Positions 1 through 12,182 of a stretch of 64,000 bases of DNA are shown here, piece by piece. The DNA comes from Argyresthia goedartella (lineage: Eukaryota > Arthropoda > Insecta > Lepidoptera > Argyresthiidae), in NCBI GenBank assembly GCA_949825045.1, contig OX463829.1, positions 24,894,715-24,958,714 on the forward strand. The letters are read 5' to 3'. Every line of letters begins with the position of its first letter. The first letter of the stretch is position 1. The translations under genes and the position numbers were made by a program. Under the pieces are notes generated by a model that was given only the letters and a program-made list of their open reading frames with translations, had not been told where the DNA came from and did no database searches.

Positions 1-2
1 TG

Positions 3-590
3 GAGTTCAAAGACTCGGAAATTACCGACCTCCGTACCACCATAGCCGAACTGCAACAGCAAGGTCTCAGAAATGAGCTGGAGATTGCAGGTATCCCGGA
101 GACCCAGAACGAAAACATCTGCCAACTGGTCCTTGTAGCTGCCACCAAGATAGGAGTCGAGCTTGCCGCGGCTGATATCGACGGAGTTCATCGTGCCGGA
201 CCCCGAAGATCGGCCCTAGTTCCGTCACCCTCAAACCCGAAAAACCTTCCTCGGCCTATCGTAGTAAAACTAGCCCGCCGAGCCAAACGAGATGAGATGA
301 TAAAGGCCGCAAAGGAAAGGAAGAATGTTACTTCCCAAGACATTGTAGCCGGGACAAACTCTGACATCTTCATGAATGAACGGCTGACCAAAGCTAACCG
401 GCTGTTATTTCGGAGCACAAGATTGCGGGCACTGCAATACAAGTTTCGATTCTCCTGGGTTCGCGACGGCTGCATATTCGTCCGTAAAGCAGAAAAAAGC
501 CCTGCAATCCCCATCCGCACTGAACAAGATATCGACCAAAAAATTGGCCCATACACTAATTCCTCGACTTCACATTATAAAAATAATTAG
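3..590 (+). CDS. LINE A ORF1 C-terminal part (FP25K-like C-terminal domain)
   Basis: The frame is open from base 3 and ends with TAG at 588-590. It reads as a short coiled-coil-like stretch (ITDLRTTIAELQQQGLRNEL), then an RNA-binding-like region with VVKLARRAKRDEMI, and ends with LTKANRLLFRSTR followed by WVRDGCIFVRK. This signature is shared by LINE ORF1 proteins of many arthropod elements and the baculovirus FP protein. ORF1 proteins bind LINE RNA in the ribonucleoprotein. The N-terminus lies outside the window. ORF2 begins about 300 bp downstream in the same frame. No lesion is visible in this part. Confidence 0.7.
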   Translation, partial: EFKDSEITDLRTTIAELQQQGLRNELEIAGIPETQNENICQLVLVAATKIGVELAAADIDGVHRAGPRRSALVPSPSNPKNLPRPIVVKLARRAKRDEMIKAAKERKNVTSQDIVAGTNSDIFMNERLTKANRLLFRSTRLRALQYKFRFSWVRDGCIFVRKAEKSPAIPIRTEQDIDQKIGPYTNSSTSHYKNN

Positions 591-887
591 ATTACTCTGG
601 TCTTCTTTTAACATGAAACTTAATACTGTGCTACTATCGTGTCTTATTATATATATTTATTTATATTGTATCTCCCCAACCCCACCTCCACCATACCTCA
701 GACAATGCGATAAAACTGTCTTCCCAAATCAAACCAAACCAAGTAAACATAATAAATCCAGTACATCGCTCATACTTACAAATAATGTTAGCCATGACAA
801 ACAAAACAAATCACATCAAATCCATCGTCAAGCTGTATGCAGGGCGAGTAATTACTCGACCTGTGTTAGTTTATTTTCGCATAAAAA

Positions 888-3851
888 ATGATACCACTCG
901 ATCTAAGTGATGATTTAGATTCGCTAAATATTGTTTGTCATCAGTTGAGTATGTCGGAAATGTGTGAGAAGTTTTTGACGCGGGATTACAGTTTCAGTAT
1001 ATTGAGTTTTAACATAAGAAGTATAAACAAGAATTTTGATACCTTCCTAGTTAATCTTAAAAGACTCAAAATTTGCCTTGATGTGATCATTCTGACAGAG
1101 TGTCAAATAAATTCGTCGTCAATCATACCCCAAATACCAGGATATACTGAACATCAAACAAATAAATTTATAAATAAGAATAGTGGTGTAGTTATATATA
1201 TAAGAGACATCTGGAATGCCTTGGTTTCGGAACCACACTTTAAAGAGGCAGACTGCCTGCTTGTCGAGATTCCCAACATAATTACAATCATAGGCATATA
1301 CAGGTCGCCGTCGTTTGGAAATACTGACAAATTTCTCTCAGACTTGCAATCGACCCTGCATAAACTCGGGGATAGGACAAATTTAGTCTTGGGTGGTGAC
1401 ATAAATATAAATATCTTGACAGGTAGCAATGATGGTGATAGTTCCGAATATCTTTGCCTAAATGCCGAAAATGGTTTACTACCCGCTATCACAAAACCCA
1501 CACGTGGAAACTCGTGTATTGATCATATATTTGTGAAATCACGAGCCCCAGTTGTCGGAGTGGTATGTGAGACAGGTGTGACTGATCACAGTATGACAAT
1601 GATCGGCTTGGCTATAAATAAAAACAAAATAACTAGACAAACGCATACATTTCTGAAAGTAGATTACGACGCTATAAGGGAGGAATTAGAAACAGTGGAC
1701 TGGTCCAGTGTCACATCGAAATAAAGTGTCGATGAGTCGGTTACTATCTTCACTGAAATACTGACAAAAATTGTGGGAAGTCACACCTCCGAAAAACGAA
1801 TCACTAGATCGAAATATATAATAAAACCTTGGATTACGCCTGGGCTTGTCCGTTGCATTAAACATCGCGATCGGTTACACAGCGAAGCACGTCTTGAGCA
1901 GAACCAAAACAACGCAACACTTCAACTAATTTATAAACGTTACCGAAACTTCTGCAACGATCTCCTGCGAAAATTAAAAACAGTGCATGAAGACGGAGAA
2001 CTAAAAAAGAATCAAGGAAATCCTAAGAAACTCTGGACTACAATTAAAAACATATGCCACCTAAATTCAAACAAAAAAGAACCAACAGAATTGACGCAGA
2101 TCCCAGGTACTTCTAATCCAAAGCAATCCCTAGACAAGTGCAATGAGTTCTTCTCAACGGTGGGGCAGACACTGGCAAATGAGATACTGGAAAACCTGTC
2201 TGAAACTGAGGAATCACTAGCAACTTCCATTAAACCAGAATCCAACTCCAAGGACTCCTTTTTTCTTAAACCGACAGATGCAAATGAAATACATTCAATG
2301 ATAAAAAAACTCCAAAATAACAAAGCACCTGGTATAGATGGATTGAGAAATTTGCTTCTGAAAAGGATTTTTCATGTCATAGCTGAACCTTTTACATTTA
2401 TTTGCAATCTCAGCCTTTCCACGGGACATTTCCCAGATCAGTGGAAGATTGCATCTATTTGTCCAATACATAAAGGTGGTGCGAAAGACTCTCCCGGCAA
2501 CTACAGACCAATCTCCTTGCTTGGTACTTTTTCAAAAATATTGGAAAAGGTGATGAATGGACGACTTGTACGGTACCTTGAACAAAACAAGATCCTCTCT
2601 GCACGGCAGTTCGGTTTCAGACAGGGAAAGTCTACCGAGGATGCGGTTTCCCTTCTTACGTCATTAATATCGAACAGACTTGATGTAGGACAAAGATGTG
2701 TTGGCGTATTCCTGGACCTAGCCAAAGCCTTTGATACTGTTTCCGTCCCTATCTTGCTAAAAAAGCTAGAAATTTCGGGAATTCGAGTTCTGGCCCTTGA
2801 ATGGTTTAAGAGCTACTTGACAGGGCGGAAGCAGTGTCTGGGAGTTGGCCGGCACAGGAGTGACCCCAAACCAATCAACTTTGGAGTTCCTCAAGGAAGT
2901 ATACTGGGCCCGACGTTGTTTATTTTGTACATGAACGACATACTGCAACTTAAAAATAAAAACGCTGAATTGATTTGCTACGCCGATGACACAGTTGTAT
3001 TATTTCATGGAAAAAAATGGCAAGAGGCATTTTTAGCTGCCGAAACAGGAATGATGACTATATCTAGATGGCTACAACATAATTTACTAACACTAAACGC
3101 ATCTAAAACAAAATACCTTTGCTTTCACAAGACATCTGCATCGGCCCCTCCAGACTCCACTGATTTGAAGATTCATCTATGTACAGTAAAAGAAAACTGC
3201 GACTGTAAAAGCATATCCAGAGCTCAGGTAATCAGATACCTGGGTGTGATGGTAGATGAAAAACTAAATTTCCACGAACACCTGAAAATTCTTTCAGGAC
3301 GTATCCGTAGGATCGCCTACATTATGAGAAACCTCAGAAATGCAGCCTCTGTAGATACACTTAAAACAGTGTATTATGCCCTGTGTCAATCGATTCTAGT
3401 TTATTGTATTTCTGTCTGGGGTAGTGCCGGTAAAACAGTAATGCTAAGTGTAGAGAGGGCGCAACGCTCAGTTCTGAAATCAATGTTACGGAGACCTTTC
3501 AGATATGCCACAACTGACCTCTACAATGAAGCTCAAGTCCTTACCGTGCGCCAGCTCTATCTGTTGAAAGTCAGTCTATCAGCCCACAAAAATATCATAC
3601 TCTCTGAGAGTTATGGCCACATGTGCTCGCGTCGAACTTACAGGGCCCCGGCACCACGTACCTGCACTAATTTTGCTCGCCGCTTTGGGGATGCGGCCGC
3701 GCTGTTGGTCTACAACGGTATACACAGAAAGCTAAGAAATTCAGGAAATTCTAGGTCTTTGTCAATCCACGAAAGTAAAATTGAAATCACGAAACTTCTA
3801 AAAACCCTTTCGTATGAGGACACGGAACAACTCCTTAAACCCTTTTCTTAA
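888..3851 (+). pseudogene. LINE A ORF2: EEP endonuclease + reverse transcriptase, one in-frame stop
   Basis: The first ATG at 888 opens an apurinic-type endonuclease: FNIRSIN near residue 42, ILTECQ near 67, GIYRSPS, LGGDINI, CIDHIF and TDHSM are its catalytic landmarks. A single TAA at 1722-1724 interrupts the frame. The same frame then continues without loss through the reverse transcriptase: NKAPGIDGL, NYRPISLLGTFSKILEKVM, QFGFRQGKSTEDAV, FLDLAKAFD, GVPQGSILGP, CYADDT and YLGVMVDEKL. It ends with TAA at 3849-3851. Without the stop it would be about 987 aa, normal for CR1-type ORF2. One nonsense codon in an otherwise clean frame suggests a young copy. The endonuclease nicks DNA and the RT copies the LINE RNA at the nick. 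Confidence 0.85.
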
Positions 3852-4218
3852 ATATAAGTATTATGTCCTAATTTAATATAAATTAACTTTTATTATAATA
3901 AAATAAATTTAATTCCTTTAAATTACATAACATTAATGATAAAAACCAAAATTGTTAAAGCTATACCTATCAATAAGTTTCTCCAAGTGATGGCAAAATA
4001 TGCTAGAAATCGTTAAATGGTCACTCACGATACAGGCTTGCCTAGTGTGAGGACCAAAAGTAATACAAATTGTAAATTTTCGCCAAAATAGCCAACAAAA
4101 TGGTATAACATTTACGAAAGAACGTGCCTATTTGAATTGTAAAACTGTACCTACATACTATAATTGTGTGCTATTTTAATAAATATTTTTTTCATTTTTT
4201 CATTTTCATGTAGTCGGC

Positions 4219-4790
4219 TTACTTGTCTTTATTTCTAGTATTAAAATTGTGTATATCACTGTACTTCTGAAAATTAGTTATATTTCTTTTTACATACACA
4301 AGATTGTCATAGATATATTGAGACACAAATGTCAGAATATTGATTTCTTTAAACTTTTCCCTCAGTGACACTCTAGGCCCTAATCTATAAATTGCACGAA
4401 CAGCCCGTTTCTGCAGAATAAATATACTATTAGCATTCGCAGCGTGACCCCACAATAAAATACCATAGGTCATTAGACTATGAAAGTAACTAAAGTAGAC
4501 TAGTCTAGCGGTGTCTACGTCGGTAAGAGCTCTAATTTTTTTAACTGCGAACGCTGCTGAACTCAGTCTGTTCGACAATTTATTTATATGAGGATCCCAT
4601 TGTAGTTTGGCGTCTAAAGTAATGCCCAAAAAGACACTCGACTGCACAAGGTCCAATCTCTGTCCTTTTATAAATATGTCTGTAGTTACCGGGTTCACAT
4701 TGGGTAACACGAATTTAATATATTTAGTTTTCTTTTCATTAAGTAATAAATTGTTAACAGTAAACCAGTTCACTGTGTCCACCAGTGTAT
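4219..4790 (-). pseudogene. LINE B ORF2, RT thumb/C-terminal fragment
   Basis: The frame reads from LVDTVNWFTVNNLLLNEKKT, which in LINE RTs follows the YADD box, through FLGITLDAKLQWDPHI (RT domain 7), LVYFSYFHSLMTYGILLWG and LQKRAVRAIYRLG, to NFNTRNKDK. It then meets TAA at 4219-4221. In relatives the protein runs on for some 80 residues after NTRNK, so the end is artificial and coincides with the end of LINE A. The upstream border is the start of LINE C at about 4790. No catalytic aspartates are present, so the fragment cannot be active. Confidence 0.75.
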
Positions 4791-7767
4791 AGTCACTGTG
4801 TCGGTCGTTAACATGCGAAACCCTCTAGAAGATATGCGATGGAATGAGAATACCAGAGACAGACGCAAGGCTGTCGATGATGCCATGCGAAACCCTTGCA
4901 AAATAGGGACGTGGAACGTGCGCACGCTCCATAAGACAGGGAGAACAGAAGAACTCCTACACATCCTGGACGAGACGAAAGTCGAAATACTAGGTGTATG
5001 TGAACATCGCTGGGAGGGTAACGGAGACTACTGGTACGATGACTATAGAATCATCTTTAGTGGGGGCAAAGGGGGAAGTAATGGGGTTGCAATATTTTTA
5101 AACAAGGACATGGGACTCAAGGTTATGAATACACTACACATAAGTGATAGACTACTTCTGATAACGCTTAATACTGCACCCATTACAGTTATAATCCAGG
5201 TATATATGCCAACTTCAGCACACGATGAATCGGAAATAGAAGAAATATATGAACAACTAGACGACTTGCTAAGAGGGGTTAAAGATGATCACAGGCTATA
5301 TATTATGGGCGATTTTAACGCGGTTGTGGGAGAAAACCAAAACGGAAGACACGTGGGCAGTTGGGGTCTTGGAAAAACTAACTCAAGAGGAGAAAGGTTA
5401 ATACAATTTTGCAAACAATATGATCTGTGCATAACTAATACCTTATTCCAAGTCCCTAAGAGAAGACGGTACACATGGAAGATGCCCGGAGATGTGGCAA
5501 GATATCAGATAGACTACATTATCACAAGAACTGAAGAGAGAAGGCACGTTCTGACAAGCCATGCTTACCCGGGTCCGAATATTGATAGTGACCATAACCT
5601 AGTGATGGCGAAGTGCATAATGAAACAGAGTAAAAGAGGACCAAGGGGGAAAAGCAACTCGAGGCTCAAGGCTGATATGATACAATTCAAAAGCAAAGAT
5701 TTGATAGTAACTTTTGGTAACGAAACAGACAAAGAATTGACCAAGTTAGGTTTGGAAGATAATGACCTGAACAATAACTGGAAGAACTTTGTTAGTATAA
5801 TAAGAAAATCGGCGGAGCAAACTCTAGGAAAATCTAAGAGGAAACCAAGAAAAGGATGGGTGACACCTGAGATCATAGATACAATAAATCGTAGAAACAG
5901 TCACAGAAGCCAGAAAACGGAGGAAGATAAAAAGATGTACAAATACTATAAAAACAGAGTTCAAACGTTATGTGATAGAGAAAATACTAAATGGATAGAA
6001 AAACATTGTGAAGATATCGAGTTCTATATCACAAAAGGTTTGGTAGCCCAAGGATACAACTAAATTAAAATGATGCAAAAGAAGGCAGCAACTAAAAGTA
6101 AAGTGATAAGAGATACAGAAGGAAAACTACTTTATGACAAAGAAGACATAACAGGGAGGTGGATTGAATACATAGAGGACTTATACAAAGGAGACAGTTT
6201 GGAGGAGTTGGCTATAGAAGAGGAACATGAAGTGGAGGAAGATAATAGGGGACCTTGCATAACATGGTCAGAATTTGAGACAGCGCTGAACGAGCTTAAA
6301 GTCGGTAAAGCCCCCGGAAGAGACGAAATACCCTCAGAACTATTGAAACATAGCGGACCACAAACAAGAAGACAACTATACCACATAATAGTAGAATGCT
6401 ATGAAAAGGGTATAGTACCAGAAGACTTTGCGACCAGCAGGACAATCACGATGCCAAAGAAAGGAAATGCCACAGAATGTGGAAACTATAGAACCATTAG
6501 TTTATTGTCACACGCATCCAAGATTTTACTTAAAATAATACAGCGCAGAATACATACAAAAATTGAAGAAAACCTAAGTGAAGATCAATTTGGCTTTAGA
6601 AAGAACAGAGGAACAAGAGAAGCTATAATAGCACTCAGAAATATAATAGATAAAAGACTAGAGCTTAACCTTAATACGTACCTCGGCTTTATCGACCTGG
6701 AGAAAGCTTTCCATAATGTTGACTGGAATATTTTATTCGGAATAATGAAGAAAAAGGGATTTGACTGGAAGGTCAGAAGAATAATAAAGGCGTTGTACAT
6801 TGACCAAAAGACAGAGATTACGATGGAAGACGTCACAAAGCGTCACAGGCAAAATCGGCAAAGGAGTAAGACAAGGGTGCAGTTTATCCCCACTACTATT
6901 CAACATCTACATAGAAGAGGCTATACACGAAATTAGAGAATTCTCCATAGGAGTCAAGATAAATGGAAATAATATACCGTGGATCCGATTTGCAGATGAT
7001 ATTGCCCTAGTAACGGAATCTGAAGAATGGCTACAGGCGAACCTAGAAACCATGAACAGAATTTTTCAAAAATACAAACTTAAAATTAATGTTAAGAAAA
7101 CAAAAGTACTTATGACGGCCAAAAAGGAAAGCCCTGCCATCAAGATAATATTGAACGGGAATGAACTGGAACAAGTTAAGCAATTCGCATATCTAGGAAG
7201 CATCATTGAAGAAACAGGTAGAAGTGATAAAGAAATACGCACCAGAATAGCCATTGCAAGAAGAGTTTTCACAACAAATAGAAATATTTACAGCAACAAA
7301 ATCAACATACGAGTAAGGAAGCAACTTATCAAAACACTTGTATGGAGTATTTCATTGTATGGCTGCGAGAGCTGGAACATGACAACTAAAGACATAGAGC
7401 GTTTGGAAGCCTTTGAAATGTGGTGCTGGCGTAGGATGCTAAAAATTAGCTGGACAGAGAAAAGAACAAATGAAGAGGTTTTAAGAATGGCTAAAGAGAC
7501 CCGAGCTATCATAAGAACCATAGCAAACAGAAGAGCCAAGTGCTTAGGACACATTCTAAGACATGAAGGACTCCTCCTTACAATTATAGAGGGCAAGCTT
7601 GAGGGCAAACGCCAGCGAGGGCGTCCTAGGGGAAGATATACAGACCAACTAAAGAATTGGAGCCATAGTGGATCGTACCAGGAGATGAAGACCAAGGCCC
7701 AAGACTAAGAGTACTGGAGGTTGCTGCAACGACAGGGGACGACAAGACCCCTTAATATATGATGATG
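4791..7767 (+). mobile_element. RTE-like LINE (LINE C) nested in LINE B
   Basis: This is a single-ORF LINE with an EEP endonuclease and RT, a very short 3' UTR and a terminal TGATGATGAT run (about 7760-7770), which is typical of RTE-type elements. It separates two parts of LINE B that lie on the opposite strand. The 5' border is placed between the last LINE B codon and the first ATG (4813); the exact base is uncertain. Confidence 0.75.
4813..7708 (+). pseudogene. LINE C endonuclease-reverse transcriptase (stop + frameshift)
   Basis: The ORF starts at the ATG at 4813 (the frame is already open at 4798). The endonuclease shows KIGTWNVRTLHKTGR, LGVCEHRW, IQVYMPTS, MGDFNAVVG, YQIDYI and SDHNLVM. 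TAA at 6061-6063 breaks the frame, which resumes immediately. The RT shows APGRDEIPSELL, NYRTISLLSHASKILLKII, QFGFRKNRGTREA and FIDLEKAFHNVDW. A frameshift lies at about 6830-6850. The second frame then gives GVRQGCSLSPLLF, RFADDIALV and FAYLGSII, and the RTE-typical C-terminus CWRRMLKISW and CLGHILRHEG. The joined length would be about 960 aa. Proteins of this kind are often annotated as craniofacial development protein 2-like in insects, but that is a LINE product. Confidence 0.85.
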
Positions 7768-9147
7768 ATAGATTCAGCAGCAGCGGGAGATGAAATTAAA
7801 GACTTGGTTGTTGAAACTGGAATGTCCGTAAAGAAATTTTCAAAAGCTTTTGCTACTTCTAGGTCTGTACTTAGCAATTGATTATCTATCTTAAGCTTGA
7901 AGTTATTATGTGTAGCTTTGGCCTTTCCAGTCTCTCTGTTTATAATTTGCCATGTCGTTTTCATTACATTGCTACTACATTCAATTTTGTTTTTAATGAA
8001 ATTAGATTTAGCTACGGCACAAACGCGTTTAAACATTTTTGAATAACTACGAACATAATCTAGAAAGGCCGTATTTTTGTTATATGATTTCTCTTCATAG
8101 AGTTCATATAATCTTCGTCTGCTCCTATGAATTCCAACTGTCGCCCAATCACTAAACAAAGCTTTGTTATTAACTTTTATAGTTTTTGATTTAAATACCG
8201 TATCATATTCATTTTTGACAAGGTTTAATACTGAGTTGTACAACAAATTTGGATCGTCACTGTATGGTATTTCCCATAGTTTATCTAAAATATTATTCCT
8301 GTAGTGTTCAAGCCGAGTGTCACTAACGGGCACACATGTAATATCCCCTTTTTGGTCCTTTTTTATTTTAATATTGAATATACCTATCTGACCAGAGTGA
8401 TCAGAGGTTAATTTATTGATGACCGATTTGAAAATGGGCGTAATGTTAGTAAATATATTGTCAATGCAGGTAGCAGATGTTGCAGTAATTCTAGTAGACT
8501 CCAAAAACAGATAGTTCATGTTGTGACATAAAAATAAAGATTTTAATCTAGTACAAATATTATTATCCTCTAACAGATTAACATTAAAATCACCACAAAT
8601 TATAAAAAAAATGTTTTTGTCGCTGATTTTAATCAACACTTCATCCATTTTCTTTTCGAATAAATCAAAGGATGAATCTGGTGGTCTGTATACGCTCATT
8701 ACAATAAGTTGTTCAAGTTCAATACAGGCTATTTCCATGGTACGCTCAACAGACAGGCTCACTATGTCAACTCGTTCCTTATATTTAAAACTATTATTTA
8801 CAAGTATTAAGGAGCCACCGCGATCAGCTGTTTTTCTGTTGAACGAACTAGCAACGTGGTGGTTATTAAAGTTGAACATGAACTGATAACTCTTTAAAAA
8901 GTGCTCTGTTATACATAAAATATCAATATTATTACAGTTCATGAATAACTCAATTTCCAGTTCTTTACTTAACATGCCCTGTATATTTTGATGAACCACG
9001 TTTAAAATATTCTTACTTTTACATTTTTCATTACTAGTAACTTGATTTAATGGGCAAGATGAGGGTATATTTATACAAATATTAATATTACTGCCAGAGT
9101 TACTCTCTGTTGTCCTATGGGTTAATTTAAAGAGCTTGGAACAGATT
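7768..9147 (-). pseudogene. LINE B ORF2, endonuclease part
   Basis: The frame is open from about 9147, overlapping the end of ORF1. It has no ATG until the M of QGMLSKELEIE near 8970, so translation may rely on reinitiation or coupling. Endonuclease landmarks are HQNIQG, ILCITEHFL, MSVYRPPDSSF, IICGDFNVNLL, ATCIDNIF and TSDHSGQIGIF. A linker follows, rich in basic and aromatic residues (RRRLYELYEEKS, FFTDIPVS). The frame runs into the RTE tail of LINE C at about 7767, after SSPAAAES. The RT that should follow is missing. No stop interrupts the part that is present. Confidence 0.75.
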
Positions 9148-10726
9148 CCAAGGAGTACATGTCATTATTATTACACTGCTCAATAGAAGCAGGCGTTTCA
9201 TTAGTCAAAAACTTGACTGAGTTCAAAATAAAATAAGATAGTAACTGTGCTATCTGTTTTGTATAAAACCTAGATAGGTAATACCTATCCTTAGTCAAAT
9301 AAAAATATTTACCAATAAAAATATTGGTGTCTATGAAATGAAATTTTTCAGTATGACGACATGTCAATGTGTGTATAAATGTATTATAATCATGTCTTAT
9401 ATGATTTTCATGTTGTGACAAAGATTGGCTGAAGGGAAACGCAAACAAGATTATTCTATCTACATTTTGTAAAGAATTTAATTTGGAAAAGTATTTAGTA
9501 ATTAGTTTTTTAGATACATTTTCCCTTCTACCAATTAAAATAATTAGGATGGTTGGTTCTAAAAACTGCGATGACAACACTTTGTTTAATATTTGTGAAT
9601 ATGTGGCGCCAGGCATACAGTTATTTAATATTGCCTGGCCCACGCGCTGACTAAGTTGTAAACCCATATTTTTTCCAAGTTCATCGCTGTACATTATATA
9701 CCTATCCTTAGTCCGAGAGAAGGCGTTATTGATAACACTATTAGTACTCAAGTCGACTGACGGCGGCGCCTGGGTCACTATCAGCTGTTCGGCCGGCTGC
9801 TCGGCGGGACACACGGTCGGCACGGAACAGTCCGCTGGAGCTTGTTTACAATCACAGATGTGATTGTCGGTCAAAGATATGAAAGTGTCATAATTATACT
9901 TACACGTCTCCAACAAACTATTCATAGCCGACACATGTTCCTTAATTTCGTATTGTGCTGACTCATATTTACGTGTAATACTTTGTAATTATGAGTTTAA
10001 AATATGCATATCTGACTGGAGTCGCCGTGTGTCACATTCGTACTTTTCTGTAGTTTTTTCCAAACATAATCTACAATCATCGATTTCGTTAATTAATTCG
10101 ACACGTTCCTTGCTACAATTTACATTTTTACAAAATATTTTATTTCTATTAGCTAGTTTTTGTGTTTTTTTTATATAATTATTCAATTTAACATATTTCT
10201 TTAATTTATTTTTACTACAGCTCATAGTGGTTACTGATTGCGATCTATTAGGACTATCACACGTGAGATCAATTGTCACAGTTGAATTTTGATCTATGGG
10301 TGAGATGACAGAAGCTACAGGTGGAGTGATCAGCTCCTCAAAGAGTGACTGGGTCTGCCCCGACCTGAGGCTATCGTTTGCAGTTTTTAGTGCAGAAATT
10401 TCGTTACGTGCGTCGCGAAGCTCCTTCTCCAGGACAGCAATACGCCTCAGGGCATCTTCGAACGCACTGCCACTCCGGTCGAAGCCATCTACCAGGTGCT
10501 GAAGCCGATCCCTATCTCCCGTCACATCAAGGAACTTGTTGTGCAACTCTGCCATCTCACTTTTTAATTTTAAGTTCTTATTAACAATAAGCAACACCTC
10601 CTTCTCACTTTCATCCCTTTCAGTAAGCAACTGCTCATTGGTTACCTTACACTGTTTTAATTCATATAAAGCTAATTTTAAGTTATCTTCTAGTTGACGG
10701 GCTGCCTCACTTCTGGTTGTTGGCAT
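9122..10726 (-). pseudogene. LINE B ORF1: coiled coil plus SGNH/esterase-like domain, one stop
   Basis: I place the start at the ATG at 10726 (MPTTRSEAARQLEDNL), because the frame upstream of it looks like leader. The first 150 residues are heptad-rich coiled coil, followed by an IDLTCDS segment and Cys-containing patches. TAA at 9989-9991 interrupts the frame. The same frame continues to TAA at 9122-9124 with DRYIMYSDELGKNMGLQL and ILIILIGRRENVSKKL, which fit the esterase (SGNH hydrolase-like) domain of CR1 ORF1 proteins. Without the stop it would be about 534 aa. The esterase call rests on overall pattern and position; I cannot verify the full catalytic triad. Confidence 0.6.
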
Positions 10727-11160
10727 TTTAAACAAAATAAAACAACAGTAAAAAGCAAGATTGAAGCACGGCTGTAGCACAGCTGATAAGCAGTCACTTA
10801 AATTGAGGTTATGATTAACGAAATGTGCAAAAAAATAAGCTATTCAACAAAAAACAAAGTAATTCCAAATCAATTTACGTGCCTAAGTAATTAGTTATAT
10901 AGAAAATATCGTTAATTATAGCCCAGTAGCAAATTATTTCAAATAAAATACTCAACCGTCAACGTTACGTTTTTTAAATACACAAAATAGGATAACTATT
11001 AGAATTTTATACATTTATGCACCAGTTAACACAAAATACACTTAATTAATACGTATAACAGATGCGATAAACTTGGAAAATTGTATTAAAGTATTTTTAA
11101 ATCAATAAAATGTATCTAATCTTTTGTTTACAACCTATTCGCCAGTGTTGCCAGCGCAAT

Positions 11161-11792
11161 CAAAAAAAAAGATATAATTTGTTCCAAGATCAGCATATTG
11201 TTCATTTGAGACATTCAAGTTTTTACTGCCGCTAGGCTTTACGATAACGTCCTCTAGGATATGTATAGTTTCATTGTCACAGCAAACCTTAACATTTCTT
11301 GATTAAGTTCTCTGTGTGTGCCACATTCTGAAGGATTCGCATATTATGACCTGTAGTTGGGCTTTATGTATGGTAGGACTTAATTAATCTCACTTTCAAT
11401 ACTTTTCTGTACAAATCGCATCTAATGTGGCTTCTTATCTACTTTCGGTAGACACTTCACCACTGCACTGTCTCAGCATTCTTCTGGAAAGCTTCATTTC
11501 AACTGTCGATTTGTAATTTTTGTACTGATAATAACACTATATGTAAACAAATTGGTGACAAAATTTCGAAACACAACGTCATTCGATCACATCACTAGAC
11601 AAACTAATCCGACATCCAGTGCGTTTATCGGGTCATCGGGTATCGGGTGTATCAGACCCGATAGCCGCAGCTAGTGAAAAAAACATTCCCAATAGGCCTA
11701 TATCGGGTCGCAAAGATCCGATAGTATTTATTTTTCTTTTGAGGGTATGATTCGACGAGGCATATCCAAAAAATAATGTATCTTTTTCCTAC
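11161..11792. other. Intergenic, no gene recognised
   Basis: No long frame is present. At 11615-11740 the motif TATCGGGT or its complement recurs, including TATCGGGTGTATCAGACCCG, which can fold on itself. It may be the edge of an unrecognised element. Confidence 0.3.
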
Positions 11793-12182
11793 TCATGCTA
11801 CAACCAGTTTATTTTCATCCCGCCTAACGGAAAGTACACCATTTTGGCCCCCGCGCCGTGGAACAGTTGCGCATAGGGTGCCTTCCACCTGACATCGCGC
11901 TGAGTGTGTATTAACACCTTTTATACAGTTAAGTATGTCAGACTTATTAGTTCCTAATCGCATAGTTCCCAGCACAGCTAAGGCTGGTGGAGTAGAGGCT
12001 CTTTGCTCCGAAGTAGCAATATACAACTTATTAAAAAGATGGCAATCGTTTTTCAGCGCCGCAATTTTGTTTATATTCCTTCTATCTGTTGATTTTATTT
12101 TAAAGTTTAAGTTTGATCGGCTCCTGCAATTACTTTCCTTCACGAAGACGTTGTCGACAAAAACAAAGGTGCTATTCACCAT
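11793..12182 (-). pseudogene. Fragment of an uncharacterised protein family
   Basis: This minus-strand frame contains ALKNDCHLFNKLYIATSEQR, then STPPALAVLGTMRLGTNKSD and ILNCIKG. From memory, similar blocks (NDCxLFxxLYI..PPxLxxxGxxRxGxKxD) occur in an uncharacterised protein family found in many insects and other invertebrates, often in repetitive contexts. The stretch is short, lacks the usual acidic patch between LYIA and PPAL, and seems truncated on both sides. The opposite-strand frame at 11935-12297 is taken as its shadow. Confidence 0.35.

Larger units (their letters stand above)
1..4209 (+). mobile_element. CR1-group non-LTR retrotransposon (LINE A), 5' end outside window
   Basis: The unit has an ORF1 fragment, an endonuclease-reverse transcriptase ORF2 and an AT-rich 3' UTR of about 350 bp. 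The 3' end has no long poly(A); it finishes in a short repeat of the CATTTTTT type at about 4183-4209, as CR1-type LINEs often do. The element ends where the minus-strand LINE B begins (about 4210). LINE B's reading frame stops there at a motif that normally lies inside the protein, so LINE A probably inserted into LINE B, with the rest of LINE B to the left of the window. The clade (CR1/L2/Daphne/Kiri-like) is inferred from protein appearance, not from a tree. Confidence 0.8.
4210..11160 (-). mobile_element. CR1-group LINE with esterase-type ORF1 (LINE B), split by LINE C
   Basis: Read on the minus strand it comprises a 5' UTR (about 11160-10727), ORF1 (10726-9122) and ORF2. ORF2 is broken at about 7767 by LINE C and resumes at about 4790. 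The ORF2 piece before the break ends shortly after the endonuclease and the start of the RT linker. The piece after it starts downstream of the YADD box. The RT fingers and palm are therefore absent from the window. The 3' end is cut off at 4210 by LINE A. The 5' limit is estimated from where coding and UTR-like sequence stops, near a run of A residues at 11161. Confidence 0.7.
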
